Both the position numbers and the translations under genes were made by a program. Positions 44,465 to 56,535 of a stretch of 64,000 nucleotides of DNA are shown here, piece by piece. Positions within the stretch are counted from its first letter, which is position 1. Each line of letters begins with the position of its first letter. The notes below the pieces were generated by a model. The model worked only from the letters and a program-made list of their open reading frames with translations. It had not been told where the DNA came from and ran no database searches. Origin of the DNA: Diphasiastrum complanatum (Eukaryota > Streptophyta > Lycopodiopsida > Lycopodiales > Lycopodiaceae); the NCBI GenBank assembly GCA_029204225.1, contig CM055111.1, forward strand, positions 19,153,228-19,217,227, written 5' to 3'.

Positions 44465-45201
44465 TGTGAAGAATTGAAAAAGATTATCTATGTTAGATAT
44501 AGGGGTCTTATGTTTTTTACATCAAGCATCTAGGTGTAGGATGTTGATAGGAATAAATTTGGCATAGATGGCAAATTATGCATTTCCACTAGTAATGCCA
44601 CTATTGAGCCAAAATAGAGTAAGAGGCTAAACACTTGCCAATTAGAGTGTAGACAAGTGTAAAGTCTTTGTTTGATGAATTCCAAGAGGTCCAATAGGAT
44701 TTAGAGGTGGAACCTTGTGAGGTCCAATAGGAAATTGAGGTGTGCTTGAGTATAGTCCAATAGAATTAAGAGGTGCATGGATCAATGATCCAATAGGATC
44801 AAGAGGTGACAAAATATGGTCCAATCATAGTTAAGCATAGTGGCAGCTCGTGGACCTACTAGTATCATTGTACTCCTCATTTTGAAGCTAATTGATTTGG
44901 TGATTTCATGGATTTTGTGAGTTATTGGATTTCTAGCTTTCTCTCTCTACCCGAGAGCTCTTGATGCATTTTCTCTATCTACCCAAGGAGAGCAGCTTGT
45001 TTTTACTTAGATTATTCTTTGAATACTTCCCACACGTGTGAGTGAGAGTTGGAAGTGATTGAATGCATGTAGTAGTGTGTTTTTGCCATAGGATTCAAGA
45101 TTGATTTTGAATCTCAATCTAGTCTTGATCTTGGTGCATCTACACACCTTAGGAGATCACAAGTACATGTAGTGGACAGTCCACACATGTGAAATTCAAC
45201 A
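44465..45201 (+). repeat. Copia 3' LTR (737 bp)
   Basis: It begins TGTGAAGAATTG after the polypurine tract and ends AATTCAACA. Same LTR family as 28568-29300. The next base starts the remnant of a different LTR. Confidence 0.88.
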
Positions 45202-45476
45202 TTTGTATGTCTGAGTTTTCTTGTTCCCTTTGAATTTCGCATCTTGGTTGAAAAATAAAGTCGAATGCTGTATTAATTTTATGAACATAGATCAGTAGTA
45301 ACTGAGTACTCTCTAGAGGATTGTAGGAGTGTTTCCGCTAGCAGTGCCCAGCAAACGCGTATGAACTCCATCCGAATCTCAAAAGAGAGTCACAAATGTT
45401 TCATGAATTTTCTTCTCATGATTCTCATCATTCGTATCAGAGCACCGCTTGACTCCCAACAGTGGTATCAGAGCCA
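45202..45476 (+). repeat. End of another LTR plus primer site
   Basis: About 260 bases with an AATAAAG polyadenylation-like word end in CCCAACA, followed by G and TGGTATCAGAGCC (45464-45476), the copia primer site. Only the R-U5 part of this LTR remains; the 44465-45201 LTR abuts it on the left. About 240 bases of leader-like text follow (to about 45717), with no gag. Confidence 0.65.
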
Positions 45477-45735
45477 CCCTGTCATATTCTGTCATAGCCG
45501 AGAAGCTACCAGATCTAGGAGGCCAAGCATTCAAACAATCAACCATCAAGAAGAAAACAGATTTCAAAAAACAATGATTGTTATATGGAAAAAAACAATG
45601 GTGAAGAGGCTTGTTGAAGAACCTTATCAAGGTGTTCAAAATCTGCATGAGGATATGCCACAAGTAGACCATGGTAGCATAAGAGAAGATTTAATTGGGA
45701 AGAGAGCTATAATATGATCAGCACAACGTGATAAA

Positions 45736-48536
45736 TTGGGTATGGGTTTGGTTTTGTTAGTTTATCCCTATGAGCCTATCATCTTCAAGGAGCTTGGGGA
45801 TGGGAACTTAGGGGTGGTTATAGAATTTATTATTGGGCATACCAATTTTTCATCTAGCATTGGCAACTCAAATCTTGCAAATGTGAATTTGATTAGTTGT
45901 CCAACAAAACAACTCACTTTTGAAGATGGCACTCCATTGAAAATCATTGAAAGAAATGCTCATGTTGATGACAATGATTGCATTCAATGTGAAGCTCAAG
46001 AGGAAAACAACAATGGCGATGATGGTGGACACCATATGGAGGATATCCTAAATCAACATGTGGCTAGTAAAAGGAAGTATAAAATGATAATAAGGAAGCC
46101 TCAAGACAAATTTCATGTTCGCCACTCCAATAAATGTGCACAAGAGACTGTTCCAAACATGTGGCTACCATTGATTTTTGTGAGAAAAAATGTTGTCAAA
46201 TGGCAGATCGAGAGAAGACTACGCAACTCAGAGTAGAACATTGGGGACAAAGTCATAGTCAACGTGTGACACGTGCCTATGATAACTTGACTATGGCTTG
46301 GCATGATGAAAAAAAAGGAAAGTAGCTAAAGTTAACTTTTGATGGAAAAGAAATTTGTTGCATTGCTTGGTACACTATACATGGCATTCCAAAGACTACT
46401 TTTTATAGATACAAGCAACAATACATGGAAGGGACAACAAAAGCAATGCATGGAAATAAAGGCATCATCAGAAAAGCATGGGATCACGTTGATATGGGAA
46501 AGGCAATCATACAAGATTTTATTGACAACAATGTAGTAAGGATGCCACATAAAAGCCGCACATCATTTTTTGATGGAGCACGAGAACCACAACTTGTTCT
46601 CCCGACAATGTATAAGCAAATCAATATTTTGCATGAGGTTAATATTACTTTGAATGAGTTGGGATATAAGAGAATGTCAAAGTCTACATTTCATAGACTA
46701 TGGCATACAACATTCAAAACTGTTAGTCTTTCAAAGACAAGCACATTTTCAAAGTGTGATATTTGCACATCAATTAAATTGCAGCTAGAATGTACTAGAA
46801 ATTGAGTGGAGCATGCAAAATATCTCATGAAAAGAAGAATGCACATGCTTCAACAAATGAGTTGTAGGAATGTTTATTATGGTTAGAGATTGTACTCGGA
46901 ACTACATCCAAATAAGTATTTGTGCATTATTCATGATAAGATGGATCAACAAAAGACATCCATACCATGATTGCAGCCTATACCAAAATCATTGGGCCAT
47001 GCGATGCAATTACTGATATCATTGACAAAAATGATAACACATGGACATGGTCAAAATGGATATGGACACTTTTCAATGGGTCTTTGGCCAGGGGATCCCA
47101 ATTTTACAATGGGCTCTCTAGCAATGTGTTACAAAATTTGGAGAGAAAAGAAAAGCATGTTTATGGAGACTTGTTGCTTGTAGAGAAAACATCATCATCA
47201 AGAAATCAGTTTACAGCTTTAACTTCAAGAGTGGCGTTGGATTACCATATGGAGGTAAAAAACGAACTAATAAGTATACACAAGTGCAATGTGAAGCCAT
47301 TGAGCATAGCAAAAATGTGGCTTCAACAACGTTTGGTCATCTGCCAGGTGAGAATGTTGGATGCAACCAAGTCATGGGCTCAACAATGCCTACTCAGTTG
47401 CAAAGTGAATATGTTCAATGTGCACAAGACAATTCAACGAGATCTGCAAGTTTCAAATGCTTGCCTTCTATGTTGCTACTACAATTAGACAATTGTGGAT
47501 CTGAAAATAAGAATAGATATATGTTTGCATATCTTTCCTTGCTTGTCGCTAGAGGAGTCTTTGAGATGGTTCAATTAGGGTTTCTCATGGTGGGGCATAC
47601 ACATGAGGATATTGATGCATTGTTTAGTCGCTTCTCATAAAATCTTAGGAGAAAATGTGTATTCACATTTCCTCATCTAAATCGATGCTTCGATGATTGT
47701 ACAAGTTCAAATCCCGCTCCATTCCTAGTTAAAGAGGTTCCAAACTTTAAAGATTATGTAGACGGTGGTTTGTGTGATAAGAACAAAAGATTGGTTGGAC
47801 ACCCCAAACCATTGCAATTTCGTTTTTACATGCAAGATGGTGTACCATTGATGCAATAAAAAATGCACCCTAAGGCAATTGAATGGCTACCACAAGAAGG
47901 TATTGAACTTTGGGAGCGTGATTCTCAAAATAAGCCAAAGCTTCCTCAAGGACGACCAAAAATTGTTCCGGTCTTTGAATACATCAAAGATAATAAGCAA
48001 ATGTTAGAAGGTCTAAAAAGTTATGTCTCTTTTTGAAAAACAGGGGTGCACGAGGTCAAGAATCATATACAAAGTGGATTCAACCAGTCATTGAATACTG
48101 GGAGAACATGATTAATTTTATAAAAACACCGACCATGCAAGAGCCTATTGTTTGTAAGGAGTTTTGGCCTAGAAGTTCAATTTTCATGGAAAAAGAAAAT
48201 CATGTTCACGATGATGATTGAGATATGATGGGATTGAAAGCGCGTGATGGGCATTATTGTGGTCCAGCTCTCAATAAACCAAGGGAAGCATTCAACCCTG
48301 AGATTGACGTAAAGAAGAATGACTTTATTCTTGTGAGGCCAAGTGACACAATATATCCAATATGGCTGGGAACTACCATGAGTGATATTGATACAAATAG
48401 GACATCCACAAACTACATGAAAGTGAAGGTACAATATTGGGCTCCTATCTCACAAAGAAAAGGTGCATCCGATGCTGAGGTATGTATTGATTGTTGGAAT
48501 AAGTGTTTTGTTTTGTTTGGTTTTTACTTGAGCTAG
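45736..48536 (+). pseudogene. Broken gene of the LDNC/GHTHEDID family (DUF7869-like)
   Basis: Plus-strand coding text over 2.8 kb in several frames. Ordered landmarks: ARDCSKHVATIDFCEKKCC-like text near 46130-46200; IHGIPKTTFYRYKQQYMEGT near 46376-46440; VVRMPHKSRTSFFDGAREPQ near 46530; FSKCDICTSIKLQLE near 46747; LCIIHDKMDQQKTSIP near 46920; ISLTKMITHGHGQNGYGHFS near 47010; LQLDNCGSENKNRYMFAYLS near 47487; FLMVGHTHEDIDALFSRFS near 47580-47637. This order is that of uncharacterised proteins sometimes labelled DUF7869, with an RNase H-like core (the D of LDNC, the D/E of HTHEDID). The frame shifts near 46200 and again between about 46970 and 47290; stops lie near 46323, 46803 and 47638. Function is unknown; possibly a domesticated or decayed transposase relative. 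Confidence 0.6.
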
Positions 48537-48760
48537 GCAATTCTAGTTATTATGGTTTTTGTGAGAAATATAATTCATGAATAAGTTTTCATCAATAACA
48601 CCTAATCATTATCCAAATATAATTTTGCGATTGTGTTTTCTTTTGCAGGACATATAGAAAATGTGTTTCATATTGGATGAAGAAATGGTCAAATTTTCAG
48701 ATATGCATCCTGAAGACTACTTTATTGTGATGCTTTGAAAATGCAAATTTCTTTGTGGAT
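48537..48760. other. AT-rich 3' flank, nothing recognised
   Basis: Follows the last coding-like text of the GHTHEDID gene. A TTTTGCAG near 48640 could be a splice acceptor of that gene, with a short tail to about 48740. Confidence 0.35.
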
Positions 48761-49573
48761 GAATGCTTAGTAAATCATTAGTAAACTATTTTTCTGTTAT
48801 TAGGCCATACAATAGCTGCACTTCACACGTGTTTGATAGTTTCTAATAGTGAAATGAAGCATCCTTTGAGGACATCAGATTATATAGAAGACGTGTAGGC
48901 TCCTTGATCTATCTTACAATAACTAGGCCTGATCTAAGTTATGGTGTGGGTAAACTAAGCCAATCTATGCAAAATCCATTGGTTTGTGATTGAAAAAATG
49001 CAAAAAGGGTGTTCAGGTACATCTTGGCCACCAAGAACTTTGGCATTTTATATGATGGATCTAATCTTGCCTTAAGGGCATATTCAAATGCTGATTTTGC
49101 AGGTGATAAGGTGTACAGAAGGTCCGCAAGTGCTTTTGTTACCTTTCTTTGCAATGACATAGTGTCTTGGCTTTCTAAAAAGCAAGATACTACTTCTCTA
49201 TCTTCAACCAAGTCAGAATACAAAGCACTAACATCCACAACAAAGGAGATCTTATGGTTGAAGAGGTTTTTGGTGGAGTTGCAAGTAGTGGAGGCCGAGG
49301 AGCAGCCAATAATATATTGTGACAACCAATCAAGCCAAGCATTAGCAACCAATCCTACATTCCATGCAAGGAGCAAGCTCATAGAGATTGCTCATCATTT
49401 TGTGAGGGAAAAGGTTCAAGCAAAGGAGATCAAGCTACATCATGTGTCTTCAATAGGTTGCCTTGCTGATCTACTCACTAAAGCCTTGCCAAAGGCTTCA
49501 TTTATCAAGTTAAGATCAGCTTTAGGAGTTGTAGATAGATGTAATATAGTTGTATCATGTAAAAATTGAGGAG
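48761..49573 (+). mobile_element. Copia fragment (LTR piece, RT end, RNase H) sharing an LTR
   Basis: It starts with about 80 bases of LTR interior (the TTTCTTTGTGGATGAATGCT stretch, also at 49950 and 54640), followed by the end of reverse transcriptase and RNase H (GSLIYLTITRPDLS-type text, SWLSKKQDTTSLSSTKSEYK, EIAHHFVREKVQAKEIK) up to the polypurine tract and LTR at 49574. It is nearly identical in its last 300 bases to 53860-54238. A rearranged first unit of a tandem. Confidence 0.85.
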
Positions 49574-50203
49574 TGGTAAAAATTAGCAATTTTCACGTGG
49601 TTTTTGATGTATTTTGACATCTATGTGGATCCACGCGTGTGAAATGACACTTGTAATATTCAGATCCATTTTGATTAGCTTTCATTTGAGTCAAATATGA
49701 CATCTACTAAATTATAGGAGTTAGGTCCTAGATTTTAGGAATCTAGAAGATCAACACAAACCACCAATGGATGATGTGGCAAACTTGATAGATCTTATCC
49801 AAACTGGATGTGGATAAGTACAATGAGTTGTCCCACATAGGCTGGATGCAACTTAGAGAGAGATTATGATGATTGTGTACTTGATCCATGATGGATCCAT
49901 TGTGAACCTAATGATGAGAAATCTTGGTGTTTTCACTCTCTTAAGCACTTTCTTTGTGGATGAATGCTTAGTAGATCATAAGTAAACTATTTCTCTCTTA
50001 TTAGGCCATACATTAGCTGTATGTCACATGTGTGAACTCGTGGGTCATCATTATTTGATTGTTCTTGCTTGGAATCACAAAGATTGTCAAGTAGAACCTA
50101 GACTTGGAAGCTAGTCTTGATATAGATCAAGATCCCAAGCTACCAATCACTCTTTGTGATCATTTGTAGATCAAATTCCGTCCTTAACCTCTGAAATTTT
50201 ACA
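49574..50203 (+). repeat. Copia LTR 1 (630 bp)
   Basis: Begins TGGTAAAAATTAGC after AATTGAGGAG and ends GAAATTTTACA, directly followed by the primer site. The partner LTR is at 54243-54890. Confidence 0.9.
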
Positions 50204-50216
50204 TGGTATCAGAGCC
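50204..50216 (+). promoter_or_regulatory. Primer-binding site, initiator tRNA-Met type
   Basis: TGGTATCAGAGCC immediately after LTR 1. Confidence 0.9.
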
Positions 50217-53200
50217 AATTCAAAGAGCTTAGTTGATGATCTAAATATCTTCATTTTGGTGAAAGCATTGGTGCTAGATTGATTTTGAAGGAGGGTGACC
50301 TTTACTAATAGTTTACTTGTGATGTTGAGGTTTAGATTAGTGTGTAAAGTTCAAATGTACTTCTCACATGTGTGAGAGGCTACTGGAGTTGTGCTTTCAC
50401 CAAAACGTTGTGTTTTTTGAATATTTGAGCTTCAAAACAACTTGTGAAGAGTGAAACTAGTGATATGCTTGTAAAAATCCATTGTTTCTATTATAGATTT
50501 GATGTTGAATGGTGTTAGAAGTTTATTAAACCTCCAAATCATTGAAAGTGAGTTTGAGGCTTATGTTTTTTAGTTTCAAGAGTGAAGCTAAAACCATCCT
50601 AAACACCATAGGAAGGCATTGGCACTTCCATGAATCAAATCCGAGTTTCTAAATTGACTAGGTTGTGTAGAATTAATCTTTCCAAGTCTTTTTGAGTTTA
50701 AGATCATTAAAGTTCTTGCTTCTTGAGTCTTGTGAGATTCAATGGAGTAGCATTGTAGCTAAATTTTGAGAAAGAGAGAAGGGAGACCCTTTGTATAGTA
50801 CATTTGTTGTACTTGTTACTAGTTAGAATTGGTTCAATTGGAGCCTATCTTCTTGAGGCTAGTGAAAGGCCAAATTCTAATAATTATTCAACTTGGAAAG
50901 TAAGAATGGAGTCACTACTAGTGCTCCAAGATATGTATGATCTTGTCATAGGAGAGGAAGAAGAACCTCAAGGAGGGCAAGATCTAGTGAGGTACAAAAA
51001 GAGAACTAGACTAGCATTACATTGTCTTAAAATGAATGCTAGTAATGAACTTCTAAAGGAAGTGGCATCTTGTACCTTATTCAAAGAGGCATGGGACTAT
51101 CTAAGAGGGATTTATGAATCAAAAATACCTCTAGAGTGCCTATGTTAAGAAATAAAGTTCTTCAAAGCATTAGAGGGAATGATGAGAGTGCTCAAGAGTA
51201 TGTCTTCGAATAAAGTCTCTCAATAAAGAACTTTCCATCATTAGTGAGGGTATTCATGGTGATGAACTTGTTCAAATCATTTTGAATGGTCTTGGAGATG
51301 AGTTCTCCAATCTTGTACAAAGCTTTGCTATTCAAGATGCACTACCTTCTATTGTCAAGCTCCATAATGTGCTTGTGGCCGAGGAGAGTAGAATCCTTCA
51401 TGTCAAGCAAAGGATTGGTTCCTTGAAGTTGCATGATGGTGATGAGAAGGCCAACTTCTCAAGCAAAGGAAAGGCAAAGTCAAAGAAGAAGATAGATGTC
51501 CATTTTAAGCAAGGTGTTTACTCCATAATGACGAATGATACTTGCATTGTAAAGGGATTCAAGCAAGGAAGTCTTTTCAAGCTAGATGCTAATGTTTTTT
51601 TTGGAAGTGTGAACATGGTGAAGGAGGAGCTCAATCAAGTGGAGCTTTGGCATAAGAGGTTGGGCCATCCCAACTTCAGATCAATGGAGATGCTATGCAC
51701 CAAGGGTCTTGCTCTCGGCCTTCCAATGACACTCTCAAAGTGTGAAAAAAGATGTGAAGCTTGTAGCCTCTCAAAGGGACACAAGCTACCTTTTGTTAAT
51801 TCTTCCACTAGATCTACAAAAGCATTAGATCTCATTCATAGTAATGTGCACTCTTTTTCTCAAGAATCTAATGGAGGTGCATCTATGTATGTATCTTTTA
51901 TTGATGATTACTCTAGATACACTTGGATCGAACTTTTGGATTCCAAAAGTAAAGTGTTTGAAGCTTTTGTTAAGTTCAAAACTCTAGTTGAAAATCAACT
52001 TGATTGCTAGAATTAAAGTATTGAGGAGTGATAATGGTGGACAGTATATCTCCACCAAGATGATAGAGTTTTGTAAATCCAATGGCATTAAAAGAGAGCT
52101 TACATGTACTCATAGTCCTCAACAAAATGGTATAGCTGAGAGAATGAATAGAACACTTTGTGAGTGTGCAAAGGCTTTAAGGCTAGATGCATCTCTACCT
52201 AAGTGTACAAAGGCTTTAAGGCTAGATGGATCTCTACCTAAGTATTTTTGGGGCTATTATTTGTGCAACTTATTTGTGTAATAGATTGCCATGTAAGCCC
52301 ATTGGAGGCATAACATCTTATGAGGCTCTATTTTGTAAAAAGCCAAATCTTAAAGAACTAAGAATTTTCGGATCTACTTGCTATGTTTTTCAAGCATTAG
52401 ATACAAGAAAAAAGGATGATCCAATCTCTATAAAAGGGATCTTTGTTGATTATGCTGAAAATAGCAAAGGATATAGAGTCTATAATCCAATCATTAAAAA
52501 GATTTTAGTGAGTAGAGATGTTACTTTTGATGAAGGTAACTACTACAAGTTAAATGAAAAAGCTTCTAATCCATCTTATGTCAAGGATCTTGCAAGATTT
52601 GAGGAGGAGCCTACATGTTATCAAGATCTTGAGGATCCACCTCAAGATTCGAGGACTCCAAGGAGGTCTACAAGAAGGAAGGCCAAGCCATCTAGGCTCA
52701 GCTATGTTGACAAAGGTGAACAAAGGGAAGATTTTCATTCACTTACCTCTTACACTTTTCTAACGTCTATGTTTGATGAGCCGAGTTGCTTTGAAGAGGC
52801 TATGGAGTAGGGATGCCATGCAAAAGGAGTATGATGCTCTTATGGAGAATCATACATGGAAGCTTGTGGATTTTCCTCTTGGAAGAAAACCACTTGAGTG
52901 CAAGTGGTTCTTTAGATTGAAGTATAATCAAGATGGGAGCATCAAGAAACACAAGGAAAGGATAGTGGAAAAGGGGTTCTTGCAAACCAAGGGAGTAGAT
53001 TTTGATGAAACTTTTGCTCCTATTGCTAAACTAGTTTCCATAAGGTTGATAATCTCTTGGCCTCTATTCCAACTTGATGTGACTAATGCATTTCTCATTT
53101 TCATGAGGCAACCCGAGGGCTTCATCAAAGAAGATCAAGAGGAAAAAGTGTGTTTATTGCTAATAAGCCTTTATGGGCTTAAGCAAGCACCTAGAGCTTG

Positions 53201-54242
53201 GTACTCTAGGTTGAATACTTTCTTGAACTCTGTTAAATTTGTTATAAGTGCTTATGATCCTTCTTTGTACTTAAGATTCAATGATGGTAAAATCATCATT
53301 CTCATTTTGTATGTAGATGACATTATCCTTAGTGGAAATGATCATGATGGTATACAAGAAGTGAAAGTAGCATTGTCTAAAGAGTTTAAGATGGTGGATC
53401 TTGGTAATCTTCATTTCATATTAGGAATAGAAGTTTCAAGAGGCAAAGATTTGAGTTCTATTTGTCAATCCAAATATGCTTTTTCTATTTTAGGAAAAAT
53501 TGAAATGAAAGATTGTAAAGGAGTAGAAACTCCTGTGGAGCAAAATGTAAAAGTTTCTAATAGTGATGATGAAGCATCCTTTGAGGACATCAGATTATAT
53601 AGAAGACTTGTAGCTCCTTGATCTATCTTACTATAACTAGGCCTGATCTAAGTTATAGTGTGGGTAAACTAAGCCAATCTATGCAAAATCCATTGGTTTG
53701 TGATTGGAAAAATACAAAAAGGGTGTTGAGGTACATCTCGGCCACCAAGAACTTTGACACTATGTCATTGCAAAGAAAGGTAACAAAGCACTTGTGGACT
53801 TCCTATCCATCTTATCACCTACAAAATCAGCATCCGAATATGCCCTTAAGGCAAGATACTATTTCTCTATCTTCAACCAAGTCAGAATACAAGGCACTAA
53901 CATCCACAACAAAGGAGATCTTATGGTTGAAGAGGCTTTTGGTGGAGTTGCAAGTCGTGGAGGCCGAGGAGCAGCCAATAATATATTGTGACAACCAATC
54001 AAGCCAAGCATTAGCAACCAATCCCACATTCCATGTGAGGAGCAAACACATAGAGATTGCTCACCATTTTGTGAGGGAACAGGTTCAAGCAAAGGAGATC
54101 AAGCTACATCATGTGTCTTCAATAGGTTGCCTTGCTGATCTACTCACTAAAGCATTGCCAAAGGCTTCATTTATCAAGTTAAGATCAACTTTAGGAGTTG
54201 TAGATAGATGTACTATAGTTGTATCATGTAAAAATTGAGGAG

Positions 54243-54890
54243 TGTTAGAAATTAGCAATTTTCACATGGTTTTTGATGTATTTTGACATCTATGTGGATC
54301 CACACGTGTGAAATGACACTTGTAATATTCAGATCCATTTTGATTAGCTTTAATTTGAGTCAAATATGACATCTAATAAATTATAGAAGTTAGGTCCTAG
54401 ATTGTAGGAATCTAGAAGATCAACACAAATCACCAATGGATGATGTGGCAAACTTGATAGATCTTATCCAAACTGGATGTGGATAAGTACAATGAGCTGT
54501 CCCACATAGGCTGGATGCAGCTTGGAGAGAGATTATGATGATTGTGTACTTGATCCATGATGGATCCATTGTGAACCTAGTGATGAGAAATCTTGGTTTG
54601 CGAAGCAATCTTGGTGTTTTCACTCTCTTAAGCACTTTCTTTGTGGATGAATGCTTAGTAAATCATTAGTAAACTATTTCTCTATTAGCAGGCCATACAA
54701 TAGCTGTACTTAACATGTGTGAAGCCATGGGTCATCATTATTTGATTGCTCTTGCTTTGAATCACAAAGATTGTCAAGTAGAAGCTAGATTTGGAAGCTA
54801 GTCTTGATATAGATCAAGATCTCAAGTTACCAGTCACCCTTTGTGATCATTTGTAGATCAAATTCAGTCCTTAAACTCTGAAATTTGACA
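54243..54890 (+). repeat. Copia LTR 2 (648 bp)
   Basis: Begins TGTTAGAAATTAGC after AATTGAGGAG and ends GAAATTTGACA. It carries an 18-base insertion near 54597-54615 that LTR 1 lacks. Confidence 0.9.
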
Positions 54891-54990
54891 TACATGTTCT
54901 TTAACAAGGCTAGGAACTATAATAACCGGCAATCTTTCATAGTTGTATGACTTTAGAATGCAACATTTTTGAGTTGAAGGTTTTCGAAGC

Positions 54991-55150
54991 ATGATTTTTC
55001 AAAAGCTGACATGCATTGCAAGATGTGGGATATCAAATGGAAACTTAGGGATATGTGGGATTTCAGCACTTAGTGAGGGCCTTAGAATAGACCTCGGAAC
55101 AGGCCTCAAAATACTAAAGCTAAATTGTGGGTTATACCAATGCCCATACA
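54991..55150 (+). pseudogene. Possible leucine-rich-repeat scrap (RNI type)
   Basis: A 69-residue frame includes GNLGICGISALSEGLRIDLG followed by TGLKILKLNC. This resembles one repeat of ribonuclease-inhibitor-type LRR proteins (N.IG..G..AL.E.L......L..L.L..N). Only one to one and a half repeats are visible and the flanks are not recognisable. Weak. Confidence 0.3.
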
Positions 55151-55795
55151 TATGCTCACAAATTTTGAAATCTGTGTCCCTTCCTGCGGCCTTTTTGTAA
55201 ATGGAGATGGAGTTGGTGATGGTATCCAGGGACGTACCTACCTTTTCTACTTCTTTGGTTGTTTAATCCCTCCTCTCCCTCACTCTTGATTATTGCTCTT
55301 GCTCTTGCTTTTGCACTTCTTGCTTTGTCCTCCTGCTCTTGCTCCTCTTGATTGTGCTTCTTTAGTTCTCCTCCTTGTAAAATAAAATGGTAAGAAATGG
55401 TGCTCTCAAGAACACAAACTCTTTTTTTGTTTGTCATTGGATTCTAACTAATTCCATTGTGTTGGCATGTTTGTGTAGGTGACAAGAGAAAAGATGTAAG
55501 ATGGAAGATGGAGCTCTGGTAAGTGTTGGATGTCATGTAATCTCTCTCTTCTTAGTCTCCATCTCACACTCTAGTATTTGGAACATTGTGATTAAACCTT
55601 TGGTTTTGCAAGTTTTTTAGACTCCTCATTTTCTTTTGCCAATTTTGATTAAAGCATAGGAGGCACTGAATTTACGAGCGACTGGAAAAAGGTATACATG
55701 GGTCGGAATGGCCGTCGGAATAGACGAATCTACTGGATTTAGTATAGCAGTGCCTATTCTCAAGGCTATATTTGTCAAAAATGGTTTCGATTCAT
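55151..55795. other. Non-coding stretch with CTTGCT low complexity
   Basis: 55265-55375 is a run of CTTGCTCTTG/CTCCTCTTG words. A 93-residue minus-strand open frame (55156-55437) is a low-complexity by-product of it (EEQEQEDKARSAKARARAI). Nothing else was recognised up to the LTR at 55796. Confidence 0.5.
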
Positions 55796-56535
55796 TGTCG
55801 CGAACGATTTTGTTTCTATGAATTTTCTTTTGTGCAGAAGCTCACAGGAACCTAGACACGCAACTACACATCACAGAACAAATTTCATTCTAGCAATCAT
55901 GACAGCTTTAGATAAGGAGATGCACGAAATAGAGCAATTAAATTATCAGTTTGATTATCAGAGCGAGATCGTCAATGTCTTGCTCGTTGGCCGCCTGACG
56001 CTCTGCTCTTCTGCTGTATTCTGCTCATTGGCAAACTATTTTGTTTTTAGCCTTTTTCTTTTCTGCTCTACTCATGCACGTTCTCTGTATCTTGCCCTGC
56101 TCTATTTTGATCTAGAAAAATAGTTTAGATCTCCACTGTGTGGAGTTTACAAGATAGCTAAATAGAGAATTACAGGAGTAGTTAACGCTAATCAACTAAT
56201 TAGTTACTCTCCGTTATTGCTAGTCGTTTCAGCTGGACATGAAGTTTAAGACTCCAAGCCCATTGAGCTGTCAGCTTGCAGTGTAAAATATTGCTTTTCG
56301 TTTCTTTTCATTTACCATAGGCTTTGCGGTTTTTGCAGTCCAGGAGGCATGTTTGATTTTCGCGAATTGTTTGCAAATCATTCGACCTTCGAGTCAAGGT
56401 ACGTTGACTTTTGCAAATTATTTGACCTTCACAAATCGTTCGACCTTTGAGTCAAGGCTCATTGACTTTCGTGAATTGTTCATGTCGCCTTGCTTTGCAT
56501 CGCGACCAAGTTGCAAGAGTTCACCATTTCTGACA
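55796..56535 (-). repeat. Copia 3' LTR, minus strand (740 bp)
   Basis: On the minus strand it starts TGTCAGAAATGGTGAAC right after the polypurine tract CAAGAGGGAG and ends GTTCGCGACA. The same LTR family in the opposite orientation is at 62413-63136. It carries a cluster of GACTTTCGCGAA / TTGACTCGAAGGTCGAA words. Confidence 0.88.

Larger units (their letters stand above)
49574..54890 (+). mobile_element. Ty1/copia element with complete layout, broken
   Basis: LTR (49574-50203), primer site, gag from about 50825 (IGAYLLEASERPNSNNY), GAG-pre-integrase (ELWHKRLGHPNFRSM, CEAC) and integrase at 51600-52500 (VSFIDDYSRYTWIELL, THSPQQNGIAERMNRTL), reverse transcriptase at 52780-53600 (LYGLKQAPRAWYSRL, YVDDIILSGN), RNase H to 54238 and LTR (54243-54890). 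A direct duplication of LDASLPK-type integrase text near 52175-52245 is visible. The two LTRs differ at about 40 of 630 positions by eye plus one 18-bp indel. It carries several breaks and cannot encode an intact polyprotein. The left LTR is shared with the fragment at 48761-49573. Confidence 0.92.

Noticed and set aside
28568-45201. The LTRs at 28568 and 44465 as the two ends of one 16.6-kb element
   Set aside because: Flanking five bases do not match, the gag subtypes next to them differ, and the interval holds a gypsy fossil, a host exon and copia copies in both directions. The case for one element is not strong.
47700-47725. GTTCAAATCCCGCTCC, a tRNA T-arm-like string
   Set aside because: No matching acceptor stem or D-arm around it; it is part of the GHTHEDID gene remnant.
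55156-55437. A 93-residue basic/acidic minus-strand protein
   Set aside because: Produced by CTTGCT/CTCCTCTTG low-complexity DNA; no family match.
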